DNA of 64,000 bases from Massilia sp. erpn (GTDB lineage Bacteria > Pseudomonadota > Gammaproteobacteria > Burkholderiales > Burkholderiaceae_D): contig NZ_CP053748.1 in the NCBI RefSeq assembly GCF_024400215.1, positions 2,418,001-2,482,000 of the forward strand, written 5' to 3'. The position numbers and the translations under genes are program-made. Position 1 is the stretch's first letter. Each line of letters starts with the position of its first letter. The notes beneath the pieces are model-generated. The model saw only the letters and a program-made list of their open reading frames with translations, searched no databases and was not told the DNA's origin. This document shows positions 43,664 to 53,556 of this stretch, piece by piece.

Positions 43664-44425
43664 ATGCGCCGTCCCATCGTCATTGTTCCAGCCTGCACCC
43701 GGCTGATTGGCGAGCATCCCAATCACGCTGCGCAGCACAAGTATGTCAACGCCGTCGTCCTTGGCGCGCGCTGCATGCCCCTGGTATTGCCGGCCTTGGG
43801 CGAGCTGGCCGATATGGAAGCCGTGCTCGATGTGGCCGATGGCGTGATGTTGACCGGTTCCGCATCGAATGTGCATGCGGACCTGTACGGCCAGGCCATC
43901 CTCGATACCGCGCTGCCGCTCGATACCGCGCGCGATGCTACCACCTTGCCGCTGATCCGCGCCGCGCTGGAACGCGGCATTCCGATACTTGGCATTTGCC
44001 GCGGCTTCCAGGAAATGAATGTGGCGCTGGGCGGCACCCTGCATCAGGCGGTGCAGGAAGTGCCTGGCATGCTCGATCACCGCGACCGGCCTGAGGATGC
44101 GCTGGAAGTGCAGTACGGCCCCGCGCATGCTATCCGTTTGACCCGTGGCGGCATCCTGGCCGAAATTCTCGGCAACGCCGCCGAAATCCAGGTCAACTCC
44201 CTGCATGGACAGGGAATAGCCAAACTGGCTCCCGGCCTTGCCGTGGAAGCCGTGGCGCCCGATGGGCTGGTGGAAGCGTACAGCGTCGCCCATGCGCGCA
44301 GCTTCGCACTGGCGGTGCAATGGCATCCCGAGTGGCGCGCCACCGACAACCCCGATTCGATGAAGATCTTCCTTGCCTTCGGCAAGGCCTGCACTGCGTA
44401 TCTCGAACAAAACGGCGTCCCTTAG
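43664..44425 (+). CDS. puuD: Gamma-glutamyl-gamma-aminobutyrate hydrolase (SpuA/PuuD type)
   Basis: Class I glutamine-amidotransferase-like hydrolase of 253 residues, cleaving gamma-glutamyl-GABA in the glutamylated putrescine pathway. The nucleophile elbow is GICRGFQEMNVALGG (Cys near 111), and the catalytic His-x-Glu is in AVQWHPEW (near 225-230). It heads a cluster with the same gene order as Pseudomonas spuABC followed by spuFGH. Confidence 0.9.
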   Translation: MRRPIVIVPACTRLIGEHPNHAAQHKYVNAVVLGARCMPLVLPALGELADMEAVLDVADGVMLTGSASNVHADLYGQAILDTALPLDTARDATTLPLIRAALERGIPILGICRGFQEMNVALGGTLHQAVQEVPGMLDHRDRPEDALEVQYGPAHAIRLTRGGILAEILGNAAEIQVNSLHGQGIAKLAPGLAVEAVAPDGLVEAYSVAHARSFALAVQWHPEWRATDNPDSMKIFLAFGKACTAYLEQNGVP

Positions 44426-44499
44426 CTGCTCCCGCATACGGACGCAAGGCGGCGCGCGCCTCATTTGCACGCGCCAGTTAAAACCTTTGGGAGCAAAAA

Positions 44500-45870
44500 A
44501 TGGCAATCCGCGAAAACTTTACTTACACCGATATGGACGAGTGGCTCAATGAAAAACGAGTCACTGAAATCGAATGCCTGATCCCCGATCTGACCGGCGT
44601 TGCGCGCGGCAAGATTCTGCCGCGCGGTAAATTCACCCAGGAGCGCGGCATGCGCATTCCGGAAGCGGTGCTGGGCATGACCGTGACCGGCAACTATCCG
44701 GTGGACGATGCCGCCTACGACCGCGCCATCTCGTCCACCGACCGCGATATGATTCTGCGCGCCGATCCCACCACCATTACCATGGTGCCGTGGGCCACCG
44801 ACCCCACCGCGCAGGTGATCCACGATTGCTACTTCTCCGATGGCAAACTGGTGGACTTCGCGCCGCGCACCGTGCTGCGCCGCGTGCTGAAACTGTATGA
44901 AGATAAAGGCTGGAGCCCCGTGGTGGCGCCCGAACTGGAGTTCTACCTGACCGACAAGAACTCCGATCCCGACCTGCCGCTGAAAGCGCCGATCGGCCGC
45001 AGCGGCCGCGCCGAAACCTCGCGCCAGGTCTACAGCATCGACGCCGTCAACGAATTCGATCCGCTGTTCGAGGACATTTACGATTACTGCGATCTGATGG
45101 GCCTCGACGTGGATACGCTCATTCACGAAATCGGCGCTGGCCAGATGGAAATCAACTTCCTGCACGGCGAGCCGCTGGGCCTGGGCGACAAGGTCTTCTT
45201 CTTCAAGCGCACCCTGCGCGAAGCAGCGCTCAAGCACAATATGTACGCCACCTTCATGGCCAAGCCCATGGCGGGAGAACCGGGATCGGCCATGCACGTG
45301 CACCAGAGTGTGATCGATGTGAAAACCGGCTGGAATATCTTCAGCAACCAGGATGGCTCGCCTTCGCCGCTGTTCAAGTACTACATCGGCGGCCTGCAGC
45401 GCTATATGCCCTCGGCCATGGCCATCGTCGCGCCCTACGTCAACTCCTACCGCCGCCTGGTGCGCCACACGGCCGCGCCCATCAATATCCAGTGGGGCAT
45501 GGACAACCGCACCGTGGGCTTCCGCATTCCCGAATCCAGCGTGCAGGATCGGCGCGTGGAAAACCGCATCATCGGCGCCGACGCCAATCCCTATCTGGCG
45601 CTGGCGGTCACGCTGGCCTGCGGCTACCTCGGCATGACCGAGCGACTGGAACCGAGCCCCATCACTACCGGCAGCGCCTACGATATGAAATATGAGCTGC
45701 CGCAAGGCCTGCCCGAAGCGCTGCAAGCCCTGCGTGCCGAGGACAAGCTGCGCACCGTGCTGGGCGAACGCTTCATCGACGTCTATGCCGCCATCAAGGA
45801 TCTGGAACATCAGGAATTTATGACTGTCATCAGCCCGTGGGAACGCGAGCATCTGCTGCTGCACGTTTAA
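44500..45870 (+). CDS. puuA: Gamma-glutamylputrescine synthetase-like glutamine synthetase (SpuB/PuuA type)
   Basis: Glutamine-synthetase-fold ligase of 456 residues that joins glutamate to putrescine using ATP. Metal-binding glutamates lie in VVAPELEFYLTD (near 140-151) and GAGQMEINFLHG (near 212-223), and the ATP/ammonia region includes MHVHQSVIDVKTGWNIFSNQ (near 266-285). The N-terminus and tail differ from true GlnA and there is no conserved adenylylation tail. Context with puuD and the aminotransferase supports polyamine use. Confidence 0.9.
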   Translation: MAIRENFTYTDMDEWLNEKRVTEIECLIPDLTGVARGKILPRGKFTQERGMRIPEAVLGMTVTGNYPVDDAAYDRAISSTDRDMILRADPTTITMVPWATDPTAQVIHDCYFSDGKLVDFAPRTVLRRVLKLYEDKGWSPVVAPELEFYLTDKNSDPDLPLKAPIGRSGRAETSRQVYSIDAVNEFDPLFEDIYDYCDLMGLDVDTLIHEIGAGQMEINFLHGEPLGLGDKVFFFKRTLREAALKHNMYATFMAKPMAGEPGSAMHVHQSVIDVKTGWNIFSNQDGSPSPLFKYYIGGLQRYMPSAMAIVAPYVNSYRRLVRHTAAPINIQWGMDNRTVGFRIPESSVQDRRVENRIIGADANPYLALAVTLACGYLGMTERLEPSPITTGSAYDMKYELPQGLPEALQALRAEDKLRTVLGERFIDVYAAIKDLEHQEFMTVISPWEREHLLLHV

Positions 45871-45886
45871 AAAATGGAGGTGTGCC

Positions 45887-47293
45887 ATGACCACCAATCC
45901 CGTCGTTCCGGAAATGCCGGATACCCTGGCCCTGCAGGCGCAGGACGCGGCCCATTATCTGCATCCCTTCACCGACCATAAGCAATTGCACAGCAGGGGT
46001 TCGCGCATGATCGTGCGCGGCGACGGGATTTATCTATGGGATTCGGAGGGCAAGAAGATCCTGGACGGCATGTCAGGCCTATGGTGTGTGAATGTAGGTT
46101 ATGGCCGCAGCAGCATCGCCCAGGCGGTGCACAGGCAGATGGATGTGCTGCCTTTCTATAACAGCTTCTTCAACACCTCCAATGTGCCGGCGGTGCAGCT
46201 GGCGGCCAAACTGGCCGAGCTGGCCCCGCCCGGCTTCCAGCATGTGTTCTACACCGGCTCCGGTTCCGAGGCCAACGACACCAATGTGCGCATGGTGCGG
46301 CGCTACTGGGATTTGATGGGCTATCCCGAGCGTCATGTCATCATCAGCCGCCGCAATGCCTATCACGGCAGCACCATGGCCGGCGCCTCCCTGGGCGGCA
46401 TGAGCGGCATGCACGAGCAGGGTGGCTTGCCGATTCCTGGCATTGTCCACATCGGCCAGCCCAATTACTTCGACGATGGCGTCGGCATGACGCCCGAGGA
46501 CTTCGGCCTGCGCGCCGCCGGCTGGCTGGAAAAGAAAATCCTCGAAATCGGCGCGGACAAGGTGGGCGCCTTCATCGGCGAGCCGATCCAGGGCGCGGGC
46601 GGGGTGGTGATCCCGCCCGATACCTACTGGCCCGAAATCCGCCGCATCTGCCGCAAGTACGATGTGCTGCTGATTGCGGACGAAGTGATTACTGGCTTCG
46701 GCCGCCTGGGGCGCTGGTTCGGCTCCGAACTGTTCGGCATCGAACCGGACCTGATCACCTTTGCCAAGGGCGTGACTTCCGGCTATGTGCCGCTGGGCGG
46801 GGTGCTGGTGAGCGACCGCGTTGCCAAGGTCGTGATGGACGGCGGCGAATTCACGCACGGCTTCACCTATTCCGGCCACCCGGTGGCCTGCGCGGCGGCG
46901 CTGGAAAACATCAGCATCATCGAGGAGGAACAGCTGGTGCAGCGCGTGGCCGAGGATACCGGCCCCTATCTACGCCAGCGCTTTGCCAGCCTGGCCGCCC
47001 ATCCCCTGGTCGGCGTGGCCGAGACTTGCGGCTTCGTAGCCGGCCTGAATCTGGTGCGCGGCAAGGCCGCCCGCCTGCATGACCAGCTGCGCTTCGACCC
47101 GGCGCTGGGCGTGGGCATGGTCTGCCGTGGTCATATGTTTAACAATGGCATGATCATGCGCGCCGTCGGCGAGCGCATGATCGTGGCCCCGCCCCTGATC
47201 ATGACCCGGGCGCAGATCGATGAAATGGTGGCCCTGATCCGCTTCTGCCTCGACCGCACCCTGGAGGATGTGGAGGCGCGCGGCTGGATTTAG
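45887..47293 (+). CDS. spuC: Putrescine-pyruvate-type aminotransferase (SpuC-like)
   Basis: Class III PLP-dependent aminotransferase of 468 residues. The PLP lysine is in LITFAKGVTSGYVPLGGV (near 282-299), the Asp binding the pyridine nitrogen is in LLIADEVITGFGRLG (near 262), and a glycine/serine phosphate loop lies in YTGSGSEANDTNVRMVRRYW (near 122-141). SpuC moves the amino group of putrescine to pyruvate. GGAGG precedes the start, 16 bp after puuA. Having both glutamylation and direct transamination genes in one operon is as in Pseudomonas. Confidence 0.9.
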   Translation: MTTNPVVPEMPDTLALQAQDAAHYLHPFTDHKQLHSRGSRMIVRGDGIYLWDSEGKKILDGMSGLWCVNVGYGRSSIAQAVHRQMDVLPFYNSFFNTSNVPAVQLAAKLAELAPPGFQHVFYTGSGSEANDTNVRMVRRYWDLMGYPERHVIISRRNAYHGSTMAGASLGGMSGMHEQGGLPIPGIVHIGQPNYFDDGVGMTPEDFGLRAAGWLEKKILEIGADKVGAFIGEPIQGAGGVVIPPDTYWPEIRRICRKYDVLLIADEVITGFGRLGRWFGSELFGIEPDLITFAKGVTSGYVPLGGVLVSDRVAKVVMDGGEFTHGFTYSGHPVACAAALENISIIEEEQLVQRVAEDTGPYLRQRFASLAAHPLVGVAETCGFVAGLNLVRGKAARLHDQLRFDPALGVGMVCRGHMFNNGMIMRAVGERMIVAPPLIMTRAQIDEMVALIRFCLDRTLEDVEARGWI

Positions 47294-47344
47294 AGCATCC
47301 GGACCAGCGATTTATGCTCTTCTTGAAAGCGCTGCATTTATAAT
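47292..47344 (+). promoter_or_regulatory. Hairpin and candidate -10 box before the polyamine transporter genes
   Basis: AGAGCAT (47292-47298) pairs with ATGCTCT across a 15-base loop and is followed by TCTT, a weak terminator-like element at the spuC stop. TATAAT (47339-47344) follows, 57 bp before the ATPase ATG, but its TTGAAA (47323-47328) is only 10 bp away, too close for a normal promoter. Internal transcription is possible. Confidence 0.35.
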
Positions 47345-47400
47345 CACGGTTTCGTAAAACGCAGCCCTTGCACTTTCAACAAAGTTAATAAATCGCCCAT

Positions 47401-48546
47401 ATGACGACTGCCTCTCCCGCCGCATCTGCTGCAGCTGGCCAGCCATTTCTGTTTATCCGCAATCTGGTCAAGGATTTCGACGGTGTCCGTGCCGTAAACG
47501 ACGTATCGGTCACGATCAACAAGGGCGAGATTTTCGCCCTGCTGGGCAGCTCCGGCTGCGGCAAATCGACGCTGCTGCGCATGCTGGCAGGCTTTGAAAC
47601 GCCCACCTCCGGCGCCATCCAGCTGGGTGGGCAGGACATCATCTCGGTGCCGCCCTACGAGCGCCCGATCAATATGATGTTCCAGTCGTATGCGCTGTTC
47701 CCGCACCTGACGGTCTGGGACAATATCGCCTTCGGCCTGCGCCGCGACGGCCTGCCGAAAGCCGAAATCGCCGCGCGTGTCGATCAGATGCTGTCCCTGG
47801 TGCAGCTCTCGGCCTACGGCAAGCGCAAGCCGCACCAGCTGTCCGGCGGCCAGCAGCAGCGCGTGGCTCTCGCGCGCAGCCTGGCGAAACGTCCGCAACT
47901 GCTGCTATTGGACGAGCCGCTCGGCGCCCTGGACAAAAAGCTGCGCGAACGCACCCAGATCGAACTGGTGAACATCATCGAGCAGGTCGGCGTGACCTGC
48001 GTAATGGTCACGCACGACCAGGACGAGGCCATGAGCATGGCCACCCGCATCGCCGTCATGAGTGAAGGCCGCATCCTGCAAGTGGGCGCGCCGGGCGAAA
48101 TCTACGAAACCCCGAACTGCCGCTTCGTGGCCGACTTCATCGGCTCAGTCAACCTGTTCCAGGGCCGCGTCACCGAAGATGCGCCGGACCACGTCATCAT
48201 CGACACGCCGGAAGGCCAGCACTACGTCACCCACGGCATCACCGGCACCGACCATATGGAAGTGAGCGTGGCCGTGCGTCCCGAGAAGATCGTGCTGCAG
48301 CTGGAAGCACCGCTGCCCGAGCAGCGCAGCCACCAGGGCGAGAATGGCCGCAACTGCATGCAGGGCACCATCGCCTCGATTTCCTACTTCGGCAACGAAA
48401 CCCACTACGTGGTCCGTCTTGGCTCCGGCATGGACTTGAAAGTGGCGCGCACCAATGCCGCACGCCACGAAGAGTCGGGCTTCCAGCGCGGCCAGCGCGT
48501 GTGGGCCTGGTGGGATGGCAGCGACGTTGTCGTGCTGACCAGTTGA
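47401..48546 (+). CDS. potG: Polyamine ABC transporter ATP-binding protein (SpuF/PotG type)
   Basis: ATPase of 381 residues for putrescine-type import. Walker [10 protein letters not shown] lies near 49-57, the Q-loop in FQSYALFPH near 97, the signature [18 protein letters not shown] near 147, Walker [15 protein letters not shown] near 168, and the switch His in [19 protein letters not shown] near 202. A C-terminal TOBE-type regulatory domain fills about 290-380. The domain size fits PotA/PotG. No substrate-binding-protein gene precedes it, unlike in potFGHI or spuDEFGH. Confidence 0.93.
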   Translation: MTTASPAASAAAGQPFLFIRNLVKDFDGVRAVNDVSVTINKGEIFALLGSSGCGKSTLLRMLAGFETPTSGAIQLGGQDIISVPPYERPINMMFQSYALFPHLTVWDNIAFGLRRDGLPKAEIAARVDQMLSLVQLSAYGKRKPHQLSGGQQQRVALARSLAKRPQLLLLDEPLGALDKKLRERTQIELVNIIEQVGVTCVMVTHDQDEAMSMATRIAVMSEGRILQVGAPGEIYETPNCRFVADFIGSVNLFQGRVTEDAPDHVIIDTPEGQHYVTHGITGTDHMEVSVAVRPEKIVLQLEAPLPEQRSHQGENGRNCMQGTIASISYFGNETHYVVRLGSGMDLKVARTNAARHEESGFQRGQRVWAWWDGSDVVVLTS

Positions 48547-48554
48547 GGGCGGCC

Positions 48555-49472
48555 ATGCTGAAATTCCTTACCGATCTGCTGACCTTGCGCTGGCTGACCG
48601 GACGGCGCTTCGTCATCGCCGTGCCTTTCGTCTGGCTGGTGTTCGCCTTCCTGATCCCCTTCTTGATCGTGGCGCGCATCAGCTTCAGCGAAGTCGATGC
48701 CGGCAATCCCTTCGGCACCTTGCTGACCTATGCCGACGGCATCGTCAACATCAAGGTGAAGATTGCCAACTACCTCTTCATCTGGGGCGACGAGCTGTAT
48801 GTGCTGACTTATCTCAGTTCGCTCAAATACGCCGCGATCACCACGCTGTGCTGCCTGGTGATCGGCTACCCCTTCGCCTATTTCATGGCGCGTGCCCGCG
48901 CCTCGCTGCGGCCGGTGCTGCTGATGATGGTGATGATGCCGTTCTGGACTTCCTTCCTGCTGCGCATCTACGCCTGGAAGGGCATCCTTGCCAACCACGG
49001 CATCGCCAACCATGTGCTGATGGCGCTGGGCGTGATCCAGGAGCCGCTGCACCTGATGAACACCCCGTTCTCGCTGGTGATCGGCATGGTGTATGCGTAT
49101 CTGCCCTTCATGATCCTGCCGCTGTACGCCAACCTGTCCAAGATGGATATGCGCTTCCTGGAAGCGGCGGCCGACCTGGGCGCCACGCCAATGCAGGCTT
49201 TCTGGCGCATCACGGTGCCGCTGTCGAAGTCGGGCATCATCGCCGGCGCCATGCTGGTCTTCATTCCTGCCGTGGGCGAGTACGTGATTCCGGAACTGCT
49301 GGGCGGCCCGGAAACGCTGATGATCGGCCGCGTGCTGTGGGACGAATTCTTTACCAATAACGACTGGCCGATGGCATCCTCCGTCACCGTGGTCGTGATC
49401 CTGCTGATTCTGGTGCCGATGGCGATTCTGAACAAACATCAGGCCGAACAGCGCGAAGGAGGCCACAAATGA
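48555..49472 (+). CDS. potH: Polyamine ABC transporter permease (SpuG/PotH type)
   Basis: Inner-membrane permease of 305 residues with six main helices (first near 18-40). The EAA loop FLEAAADLGATPMQAFWRIT is near 199-218. The start at 48555 follows GAGGGCGG at a normal distance and is 8 bp after the ATPase stop. The C-terminus overlaps the next gene by 4 bp. Confidence 0.93.
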   Translation: MLKFLTDLLTLRWLTGRRFVIAVPFVWLVFAFLIPFLIVARISFSEVDAGNPFGTLLTYADGIVNIKVKIANYLFIWGDELYVLTYLSSLKYAAITTLCCLVIGYPFAYFMARARASLRPVLLMMVMMPFWTSFLLRIYAWKGILANHGIANHVLMALGVIQEPLHLMNTPFSLVIGMVYAYLPFMILPLYANLSKMDMRFLEAAADLGATPMQAFWRITVPLSKSGIIAGAMLVFIPAVGEYVIPELLGGPETLMIGRVLWDEFFTNNDWPMASSVTVVVILLILVPMAILNKHQAEQREGGHK

Positions 49473-50317
49473 AGGGCTCCTGGATTCAGCGCTGGTTTGG
49501 CCGTGGCTGGCTTTCGCTCGGCTACTGCTTCCTCTACCTGCCCATCGTGGTGCTGGTGGTGTTCTCCTTCAACGAATCGCGCCAAGACATGGTGTGGAGC
49601 GGCTTTTCGCTGCGCTGGTACAGCGAGCTGGTAAAAGACAGCGAAATCCTGTCCGGCTTTGGCCTATCGCTGAGGATCGCCGTGCTCACCGCCTGCAGCT
49701 CGGTCCTGCTGGGCACCTTCGTCGCCTTCGTGCTGGACCGCTACCGCCGCTTCCCCGGCCGCACCCTGTTCTCCGGCATGGCCAGCGCGCCGCTGGTGAT
49801 GCCTGAAGTGATCATCGGCCTCTCGCTGCTGCTGATGCTGGTGTCGGTGCAAAAGGTGTTCGGCTTCCCCGAGCGAGGCCTGACCACCATCTGGATCGGC
49901 CACACCCTGCTCGGCATGGCCTACGCCGCCGTCGTGGTGCAATCGCGCCTGCAAGAGATGAGCAAGTCGCTGGAAGAAGCGGCCATGGATCTGGGTTGCA
50001 AGCCCTTCCAGGTCTTCTTCCTGGTCACTCTGCCCAATATCAAGCAGGCGCTGGCCTCGGCCTGGCTGCTGACCTTCACCCTGTCGCTCGACGACGTGGT
50101 ACTGTCGGCCTTCCTGTCCGGTCCCGGCTCCTCCACCATGCCGCTGGTGATCTTCTCGCGTGCCCGCCTGGGCCTCGACCCCCGCGTGAACGCCGTTGCC
50201 GCCATCACCATCCTGGTGGTGTCGATCGGCGTGATCGTCTCCAGCATCTACCTGGCCCGCGCCGAGCGCCTGCGCCAAAAACAGATCGCCGCCGCCTTCA
50301 AAGGCGACGCCGGCTAA
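49469..50317 (+). CDS. potI: Polyamine ABC transporter permease (SpuH/PotI type)
   Basis: Second permease, 282 residues, six helices, pairing with the preceding permease. The EAA loop is LEEAAMDLGCKPFQVFFLVT (near 169-188), and the helix after it contains the conserved FTLSLDDVVLSAFLSGPG segment of PotI proteins. It starts within an ATGA overlap. The next gene begins 54 bp on. Confidence 0.93.
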   Translation: MKGSWIQRWFGRGWLSLGYCFLYLPIVVLVVFSFNESRQDMVWSGFSLRWYSELVKDSEILSGFGLSLRIAVLTACSSVLLGTFVAFVLDRYRRFPGRTLFSGMASAPLVMPEVIIGLSLLLMLVSVQKVFGFPERGLTTIWIGHTLLGMAYAAVVVQSRLQEMSKSLEEAAMDLGCKPFQVFFLVTLPNIKQALASAWLLTFTLSLDDVVLSAFLSGPGSSTMPLVIFSRARLGLDPRVNAVAAITILVVSIGVIVSSIYLARAERLRQKQIAAAFKGDAG

Positions 50318-50371
50318 ATCGCGCCAGCGTTACAATGGACTCCTGAACCGGAAACGGAAAGGGAGTCCAGC

Positions 50372-51883
50372 ATGGCCGAGAACAGCACCGCAAAATCCCC
50401 CGCCACCCCATGGCACGAGCGCGCCGCCCAGCTCAGCATCGACGGCCGCGCCTTCATCAACGGCCAGCGCGTCTGGGCCTGCAGCGAACAGCAATTCGAT
50501 AGCCATTCCCCCATCGACGGCCGCAAGCTGGCCGCCATCGCCCGCTGCGACAGCGCCGACGTGGACATCGCCGTTGCCGCCGCCCGCGCCGCCTTCGAGG
50601 ATGGCCGCTGGGCCAACCTGGCTCCGGCCAAGCGCAAGCGCATCCTGATCCGCTTTGCAGATCTGCTGCAGCAGAATAGCGCCGAGCTGGCCCTGCTGGA
50701 AACCCTCGATATGGGCAAGCCGATCCAATACAGCCAGAGCGTGGACGTGGCGGGCGCCGCCAACTGCATCCGCTGGTACGGCGAAGCCATCGACAAAGTG
50801 TATGGCGAAATCGCCCCCGCGCCTTCGCACAGCCTGGCCCTGATCACGCGCGAAGCGGTGGGCGTGGTGGGCGCCATCGTGCCGTGGAACTACCCGATGC
50901 TGATGGCCTCGTGGAAGATCGCGCCCGCGCTGGCGGCCGGCAATAGCATCGTGCTCAAACCCTCCGAAAAATCGCCGCTGACCGCCTTGCGCCTGGCCGA
51001 ACTGGCGCTGGCTGCAGGCGTGCCGCCCGGCGTCTTCAACGTGTTGCCCGGCTATGGCAACGAAGCGGGCAGCGCGCTCGCCCTGCATATGGATGTGGAT
51101 TGCATCGCCTTCACCGGCTCCACCCGCGTCGGCAAGCAGATCATGCAGATGGCAGGTCAATCGAACCTGAAGCGCGCCTGGACTGAGCTGGGCGGCAAAT
51201 CCGCCAACATCGTCTGTGCCGACTGTCCCGATCTGGACGCCGCCGTGTCGGCCGCCATCGGGTCCATCTACTTCAACCAGGGCGAAAGCTGCAACGCCCC
51301 CTCGCGCCTCTTCGTGGAAGAATCGATCCGTGAACGCTTCCTCGAAAAAGCGCTGGCCATGGTGCCATCCTTCGCGCCCGGCGATCCGCTCGACGACAAA
51401 ACCGTGATGGGCGCCATCGTCGACGACATCCAGCTGCGCACCGTGATGGGCTATATCGAACAAGGCAAACAAGCCGGCGCGCGCCTGCTGGCTGGCGGCG
51501 AGCAAGTGAAGAGGGAAAGCGGTGGCTACTACGTCGCACCCACCCTGTTCGACCGCGTCGACAGCAGCATGAGCATCGCCAGTGAGGAAATCTTCGGGCC
51601 CGTACTTTCGGTGCTGAGCTTCACCGACCTGCAGGATGCGGTCAAACAAGCCAATGCCACGCCCTATGGCCTGCACGCCGCCGTCTGGACTTCGAACCTA
51701 AGTAAAGCCATCCAGACCTCGCGCGCCCTGCGCGCCGGCACCGTGCACGTGAACCAGTACGATGGCGACGACATCACCGTCCCCTTCGGCGGCTACAAGC
51801 AATCCGGCAACGGCCGCGACAAATCGCTGCACGCCTTGGACAAGTACACCGAGTTGAAGACGACCTGGATCCAGGTCAAGTAG
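50372..51883 (+). CDS. puuC: Aldehyde dehydrogenase, gamma-glutamyl-gamma-aminobutyraldehyde type
   Basis: NAD(P)-dependent aldehyde dehydrogenase of 503 residues. It oxidises the aldehyde formed from glutamylated or free putrescine. The Rossmann signature FTGSTRVGKQIMQMAG lies near 247-262, the catalytic glutamate in WTELGGKSANIV near 272, and the catalytic Cys in NQGESCNAPSRLFVEE near 308. The N-terminal block FINGQRVWACSEQQFDSHSP is typical of PuuC. It completes the pathway with puuA, puuD and spuC and is followed by a strong hairpin. Confidence 0.9.
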   Translation: MAENSTAKSPATPWHERAAQLSIDGRAFINGQRVWACSEQQFDSHSPIDGRKLAAIARCDSADVDIAVAAARAAFEDGRWANLAPAKRKRILIRFADLLQQNSAELALLETLDMGKPIQYSQSVDVAGAANCIRWYGEAIDKVYGEIAPAPSHSLALITREAVGVVGAIVPWNYPMLMASWKIAPALAAGNSIVLKPSEKSPLTALRLAELALAAGVPPGVFNVLPGYGNEAGSALALHMDVDCIAFTGSTRVGKQIMQMAGQSNLKRAWTELGGKSANIVCADCPDLDAAVSAAIGSIYFNQGESCNAPSRLFVEESIRERFLEKALAMVPSFAPGDPLDDKTVMGAIVDDIQLRTVMGYIEQGKQAGARLLAGGEQVKRESGGYYVAPTLFDRVDSSMSIASEEIFGPVLSVLSFTDLQDAVKQANATPYGLHAAVWTSNLSKAIQTSRALRAGTVHVNQYDGDDITVPFGGYKQSGNGRDKSLHALDKYTELKTTWIQVK

Positions 51884-51895
51884 GGCATGCGCCTA

Positions 51896-51923
51896 AGGCC
51901 CTGACTACGCTGAGTCAGGGCCT
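51896..51923. terminator. Hairpin terminator between puuC and the MocR-type gene
   Basis: A perfect 10-bp stem AGGCCCTGAC / GTCAGGGCCT with an 8-bp loop lies 12 bp after the puuC stop and 17 bp from the end of the convergent regulator gene. The T tract is poor (CATTCT), so efficiency is uncertain. Confidence 0.6.
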
Positions 51924-51940
51924 CATTCTGACAGAAGGCA

Positions 51941-53434
51941 CTACGCTGCCATGCCTGCGAATTGAATGGTGCGGGCGAGCCGTTTAACAGCGGCCTCGGT
52001 TTGCTCCGTGCTGAAATCCCCCAGCCCCAGAATCAGGCCGGGCCCCCCTTTGCCCACATACATGGGGGACACCGGCCGTACCGATACCCCAGCTTCCAAA
52101 GCCTGTGCGGACAGGCGGCAGTCGTCAATCGAATCGGCCAGCCAGACCAGCAAGTGCAGCCCCTGGTCGCAGGGCTGGACCCAGGCCAGTTCCGGCGGCA
52201 GCAAGCGTTCCAGCATTTCCACCAGCTGCTCGCGGCGCTCCGCATACACGCTGCGGATGCGGCGGATATGCCGGTCCAGATGCCCCTCCTGCATGAAGGT
52301 GGCCAGCACATGCTGGTCGGCGCTGGGCGGATGCCGGTCCATCAGCGCCCGCGCGCCGCAAAAAGCGGCGGTCATGCCTTCGGGGACGACGGCATAGCCC
52401 AGCCGCAGCGAGGGAAACAGGATCTTGCTGAAGGTGCCGAGATAGACCACATGGTCCGGCCCTAATCCCTGCAGCGAAGGGAAGGGATGGCCGGCGTAGC
52501 GCATCTCGCTGTCGTAATCGTCTTCCACAATCCAGGCATTGTGCGTCTGAGCCCAAGCCAGCAGCGCCTTGCGCCGCGCCATGCTCATCGGCATGCCCAG
52601 CGGGTATTGGTGAGAGGGCGTCACGAAAGCTGCCCGCGCCTGCGGGGCCAGCCCGATGCCCGCCTCCACATCGATGCCTTCGTCATCCACCGGCACACGT
52701 ACGATGCTGTCCCGCCATCCCGTGTTTTCAAGAATGGACGTGATGCCCGGATAGGCGGGATTCTCGACCCACGCCGTATCGCCGGCTTCCAGCAAGACCT
52801 GGCAGGACAGGTAAAGGCCTTGCTGCGTGCCGGAGGTGATGATGATCTGGTCGGGATGGCAGCGTACCGAGCGCGAACGCCGAATGTAGTCGGCCACCGC
52901 TGCGCGCAGCGCAGGCACGCCTTGCGGATGATCGTAGCCCGCTGGCGCACCGGCAGCCGTGGCGCGGATGCGGTTGCTGATGCGCCGCCAGTCATCCAGC
53001 GGCGCGGTGCGTCCCACCGGAACAGAGACAGAGAAAGGCTGCGGCGGCAATGGCGTGAGCTGCTGCGCGAGTTTGGCGAAGGCGGCGGCGCGCTGTGACA
53101 GAAGCACGGGCTGCCTGGCGGTGACAGGGGAGGGTGCTGCGCCGGCCGTCTTGAAAGGCGCCTCCAGCGCTTGTACCACGCGGGTTCCTGCGCCAGTCTG
53201 CGATTCCAGAATACCTTCCGCCGTCAGTTGCTCAAATGTTTCGACCACCGTTCCACGCGCCACTCCCAGCGACTTGGCCAGCAGGCGTGTGGAAGGCAGA
53301 AACTCGCCCGGTTTCAGGCCACCGCTGCGCACCGCTTCGCGCAGCGCCTGCGCCAGCTGGCGCCCCAGATTGCCGGCGCTGCGGTCCAAGGCTCCAATGG
53401 CAGGCAGTTCAACGGCTTTCGGTCTTCTCGGCAT
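51941..53434 (-). CDS. MocR/PdxR-family regulator (GntR HTH fused to aminotransferase fold)
   Basis: Regulator of 497 residues. A winged helix of GntR type is present near 20-90 (LKPGEFLPSTRLLAKSLGVA, then RGTVVETFEQL). A linker leads to a class I aminotransferase-like domain (about 130-490) with the PLP lysine in GTFSKILFPSLRLGYAVVP (near 325-343) and an Asp-containing VEDDYDSEMRY segment. MocR proteins sense PLP or amino compounds. The start at 53434 fits the family N-terminus. The gene is divergent from a PaiB-type gene 122 bp away, its most likely target; GABA or polyamine control is another possibility. Confidence 0.88.
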   Translation of the reverse strand: MPRRPKAVELPAIGALDRSAGNLGRQLAQALREAVRSGGLKPGEFLPSTRLLAKSLGVARGTVVETFEQLTAEGILESQTGAGTRVVQALEAPFKTAGAAPSPVTARQPVLLSQRAAAFAKLAQQLTPLPPQPFSVSVPVGRTAPLDDWRRISNRIRATAAGAPAGYDHPQGVPALRAAVADYIRRSRSVRCHPDQIIITSGTQQGLYLSCQVLLEAGDTAWVENPAYPGITSILENTGWRDSIVRVPVDDEGIDVEAGIGLAPQARAAFVTPSHQYPLGMPMSMARRKALLAWAQTHNAWIVEDDYDSEMRYAGHPFPSLQGLGPDHVVYLGTFSKILFPSLRLGYAVVPEGMTAAFCGARALMDRHPPSADQHVLATFMQEGHLDRHIRRIRSVYAERREQLVEMLERLLPPELAWVQPCDQGLHLLVWLADSIDDCRLSAQALEAGVSVRPVSPMYVGKGGPGLILGLGDFSTEQTEAAVKRLARTIQFAGMAA

Positions 53435-53556
53435 GGATTCTGGTCTAGTAAATCGTGGCGAAATTGGCTCTACACATTGAACCATTCTAGCAAGAGAATT
53501 CAATGGAAACGCGCGCGATCCCAGTACGCGATCCCATTTATCAAGGAGTCCCAGAA

